DNA of 64,000 nucleotides from NCBI RefSeq assembly GCF_030272615.1, contig NC_081408.1:407575889-407639888 (forward strand). Direction: 5' to 3'. The DNA is from Cryptomeria japonica. Taxonomy: Eukaryota > Streptophyta > Pinopsida > Cupressales > Cupressaceae. The translations under genes were made by a program, and so were the position numbers. Below, one piece after another: positions 61,203 through 64,000 of this stretch. Under the pieces are notes generated by a model that was given only the letters and a program-made list of their open reading frames with translations, ran no database searches and was not told where the DNA came from. Numbering within the stretch: the first letter of the stretch is position 1; the number at the start of each line of letters is the position of its first letter.

Positions 61203-64000
61203 TCCTCCTCAATTTGGGAAATAAATCAGTAACTCGACCAAAGGCTACTCAATTCAATTCAAGAGCAAGAGATCAAGCATCAAGGCACTGAAGACTAGGA
61301 GTGTTTGGAAGATCTATGCATTTGTGATGGCCTCCATCATCTTCTATTCCTAAGTTCAACTACATTCAAGACAACATCATATCTTCATGAGCATTTCAAT
61401 ATCAAGGAAGGTTTTGTAAAGGTATAAGCATTTCATTCTCAATTCAAGCCTCTGTTATACATCAACATGCTTTTTTTTCATGTTCAATTCAATTCAATTT
61501 CAAGGTTGATTCCAAAACCAGGGTTTGACCTAAGCAAACCCCTTTCTACCCAACATTTCCTCTCTTTTGTGTGTGCAGGAACAAGTGGCAAACCCACGGA
61601 AAGAGGTACCGACTAATTAGAAGGAGAGTTATAGTCTGCAATTCATCGAAGCCAAAACTATCAGGACTCTGTTGATTAGATCAATCCAATCTCAGGACTT
61701 TGTCAATCAGATTGACCTAGTCCTCCCATTTCTGCCTCAAATTTGGACTGCAGGTTAGTCTCAATCTACTCTATTGTCTCCTTTTCTGGAACTGGTTTTC
61801 TATTTTACTGTTTCCCTATGCATGCTGAAAGTTGTTCATCTTAGCTTATTTTCATTTATTAACAATTGTATAGTCATCTTTCAAATACCCTAGAGCGAAG
61901 GATCATTGCATCCACTTTGTGCTTGAGTCTTCTTGACCCTAGTGGATCATCTTCCTTCCAATGGTAAGGTAGGGCATTGAAATAGTTTCCTTGTTTGCAT
62001 GCATAAACTTGAGATCCCTATTTTCCCCACCTTACACTCTCATTATCTTGTAGTATTCTTACTCTCAACCTATTCATCAAGGCTTCTTTACTTTTAGTGC
62101 AACTCATTTTGCTAATATTTTTGTCTTCTCCTAGATTGGGATTGCTAGTTCTTCCCTCTTTTGTCTCTTTTCTTGGTGTGATTGCTTCATATTAGAATTT
62201 ATACCACCAACCTCTTTTTTTGACCATATTTTTCTTTCTATTAGTCTGCCTTCAAGATTTGACATATTTATTTGGCTACCTCTAGTTTGATGCTCTATTA
62301 AACTATATCATTGGCTGGAATATCTACTCAATTGACTTTACTTTGGCGAGTCTACCAAATCAACTCATGTCAATGAATATATCGATGTGATTGGATCCCC
62401 CTTTCCCTACTCTAACTTTCCATCTTAAGATATGTGTGCTTTCCTCATCATTGATTGAGTGATAGACTCTTATAGCTTTCTTTATTATCATGCCTCCTAA
62501 GTTCTACAAATCTTCTCTCCACTCTTTTATTGTTAAAAGGAAAATTTTAAGATCCGGATGTTGAGCATCCTTTATGATGCAACTTGTCAACTTGATGAAG
62601 GGATAACAAAATCAGTTAATCCTAATTAATGATTTACATATGCTATGAGTTGGGTTGCTTCGGCTTTCAACCCTTCTTAGGTATTTTCATGCTTTTGCAT
62701 TCTCTTGAAAATTGTAGCCATTGCCTATTGTAAAGACTTATTTTCTTCTGGGCTTGTCCATACTCTTGAGTCCATTTCTTGAACTTGGTAATCATTGGCT
62801 CGCATATATACTTCAAGTTTGTCTACAAAAGGAATTTCTACTTGGGCAATCCTATAAACCTACTAGTCAACAATTATTGTAGATAATCTCCTTGTTCTCT
62901 TTCTATTGCCAGTAAGAGTCTTGAAGGCTTCCTCCAAGACTAAAAAATCTTTCTCTTTTAGTTGAACATACCTTCTCTATCTCTTTTTGTACAAATTGGT
63001 TAAGCCATGTAAGAAGGCCTAAAACCTCATTTATAATTTTTGAATGAGAAGGAGAATTGATATTAGCTCCTTCTAAATATGTATCATGTTCTTCATATTG
63101 TTGTTAGCCCAAAGAAAGATGTTTCTCATCCTTCACAATATCTTGAGGATTCATTACATTTTTCTTGTTCTTGTTATGACGTTTTATCCCAAGCTCCATC
63201 CTTCTTTGTCCCTTCCTTCTGTGGAGACCTAGTTGTATTTTGTTTTTTATTTCTCAGGAGGGGCCTTCTTGCCTTGTACACATTTTCCCCTTTATTCTCT
63301 TATATCTTCTCTACTTCATCCTTCACATTCATTGCTATAGGTACCTCCTCATCTTTAGATACCCCTCTTGTGTTTGATTAGAGTGAGAGGAGATGTTAGA
63401 ATCTCTTGGTGGAGAAGGTGGAGTAGTAGAAGCTTTTGGTGGTAGTGATAGAGACTTGTGTGGAGTAGTAGAAGCTTTTGGTGGTTGGAGATCGACGATC
63501 CCCTTTTCACCATTTCCTTTCAAACAACATAAGCATGAAGCCGATCGTGGATTTACACCCGATGAGCAAAATAGATTATGAAAAAGCTTCGAGATTCGGG
63601 GTGCTCAAGTCAGATATATCTCTTTCACATCTCAACATTCAAATCCTTGACGTTTGATGGTCTTGGACTCTTGGCTTTTGGAATGTGATTGACCGAGTGG
63701 AGGATCAGGTTTTGGTGATATCCGTTATATAAAATGAAACCAATAAGGGAAAAACCAATAAATGTGGTTGTCACTTATGAAAGCTCGAAGACAAAAGTTC
63801 GACCAGTTAGCCAAATATGGGTGCTTTTACACCACTTGTTTCCCTTTCGGAATGTGATTGACCGAGTCGAGGATCAGGTTTTGGTTGCAGAGCTCAGGTT
63901 ATCAAGAAGGCAAGTGTGTTAGTATGAAAAATGATGAGTTGAATTTACACCACTTGTTCCCCTTCAACTTGTCATCAACCCTCTTAAATGCATGATCGGT
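61203..64000. other. Unassigned sequence right of the Copia nest
   Basis: Probably the continuation of the repeat into which the outer Copia inserted. The minus strand has coding-like runs between 62560 and 62960 (EAFKTLTGNRKRTRRLSTII, IPFVDKLEVYMRANDYQVQE) with stops, but no domain I recognise. No intact gene is seen. Small internal repeats lie at 63400-63490 and 63675-63890. Confidence 0.35.
63675..63890 (+). repeat. Short direct repeat
   Basis: GGAATGTGATTGACCGAGT followed by GAGGATCAGGTTTTGGT occurs at about 63681-63717 and 63848-63884, with one mismatch. Confidence 0.85.

Noticed and set aside
63079-63381. 100-codon plus-strand ORF
   Set aside because: Phe/Ser/Leu-rich, with no domain and no splice or promoter support.

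Overview
The window is eukaryotic nuclear DNA from a large, repeat-packed plant genome. A gymnosperm (conifer-type) genome is my best guess, because of the stacked old Ty3 and Copia elements and a recurrent LTR signature (G-run followed by GTGAATCAGT, then an ACGTGGAAAACCC...AAACCACGGTGGG block). The species cannot be fixed from the sequence alone. Only one cellular gene looks intact: a five-exon SANT plus bromodomain protein gene at 47876-50541 (+). Nearly everything else is transposable-element sequence, most of it broken by premature stops.

Layout. (1) 1-21505: a minus-strand Ty3 element (here E1). Its 5' LTR is 20354-21505, its primer-binding site about 20329-20349, its gag, protease, RNase H and integrase run from 10311 down to 3765, and the reverse transcriptase core is missing. 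Beyond its pol lies an oppositely oriented plant-mobile-domain (PMD) ORF, 356-2180 (+). Degenerate TGTCGTACGA motif arrays sit upstream of both gag and the PMD ORF. (2) 10979-18846: a complete Ty3 chromovirus (E2) nested in the E1 leader, with two 1584-bp LTRs and a GTATG target duplication. (3) 21506-about 23.5 kb: the 3' end of another, plus-strand Ty3 element (E3) into which E1 appears to have inserted. (4) 25773-26886: a solo Copia-type LTR. (5) 27.7-28.2 kb: an integrase relic. (6) 28.85-31.97 kb: an array of diverged 0.7-1.0 kb tandem repeats with a long (AT)n. (7) 32304-44654: a LINE bounded by a 17-bp target duplication, carrying ORF1, ORF2 and an unexplained further ORF. It is interrupted by a 1.6-kb terminal-inverted-repeat element and by a second solo LTR. 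(8) 44.9-46.4 kb: a second LINE tail. (9) 47.2 kb: a tRNA-derived SINE head. (10) 47.9-50.5 kb: the bromodomain gene. (11) 54905-61197: a Copia element with a second Copia element nested in it; both are reduced to LTRs plus a short pol remnant. (12) 61.2-64.0 kb: unassigned repeat-derived sequence.

The elements record a layered history: E3, then E1, then E2 on the left; a LINE later hit by a DNA transposon and a solo LTR in the middle; a Copia-in-Copia nest on the right. Premature stops are strongly biased to TAG, as expected if methylated CAG (CHG) sites decayed to TAG. The strongest leads for something undescribed are the paired motif arrays in front of two convergent ORFs of E1, the extra ORF inside the LINE unit, and the TIR element within the LINE.
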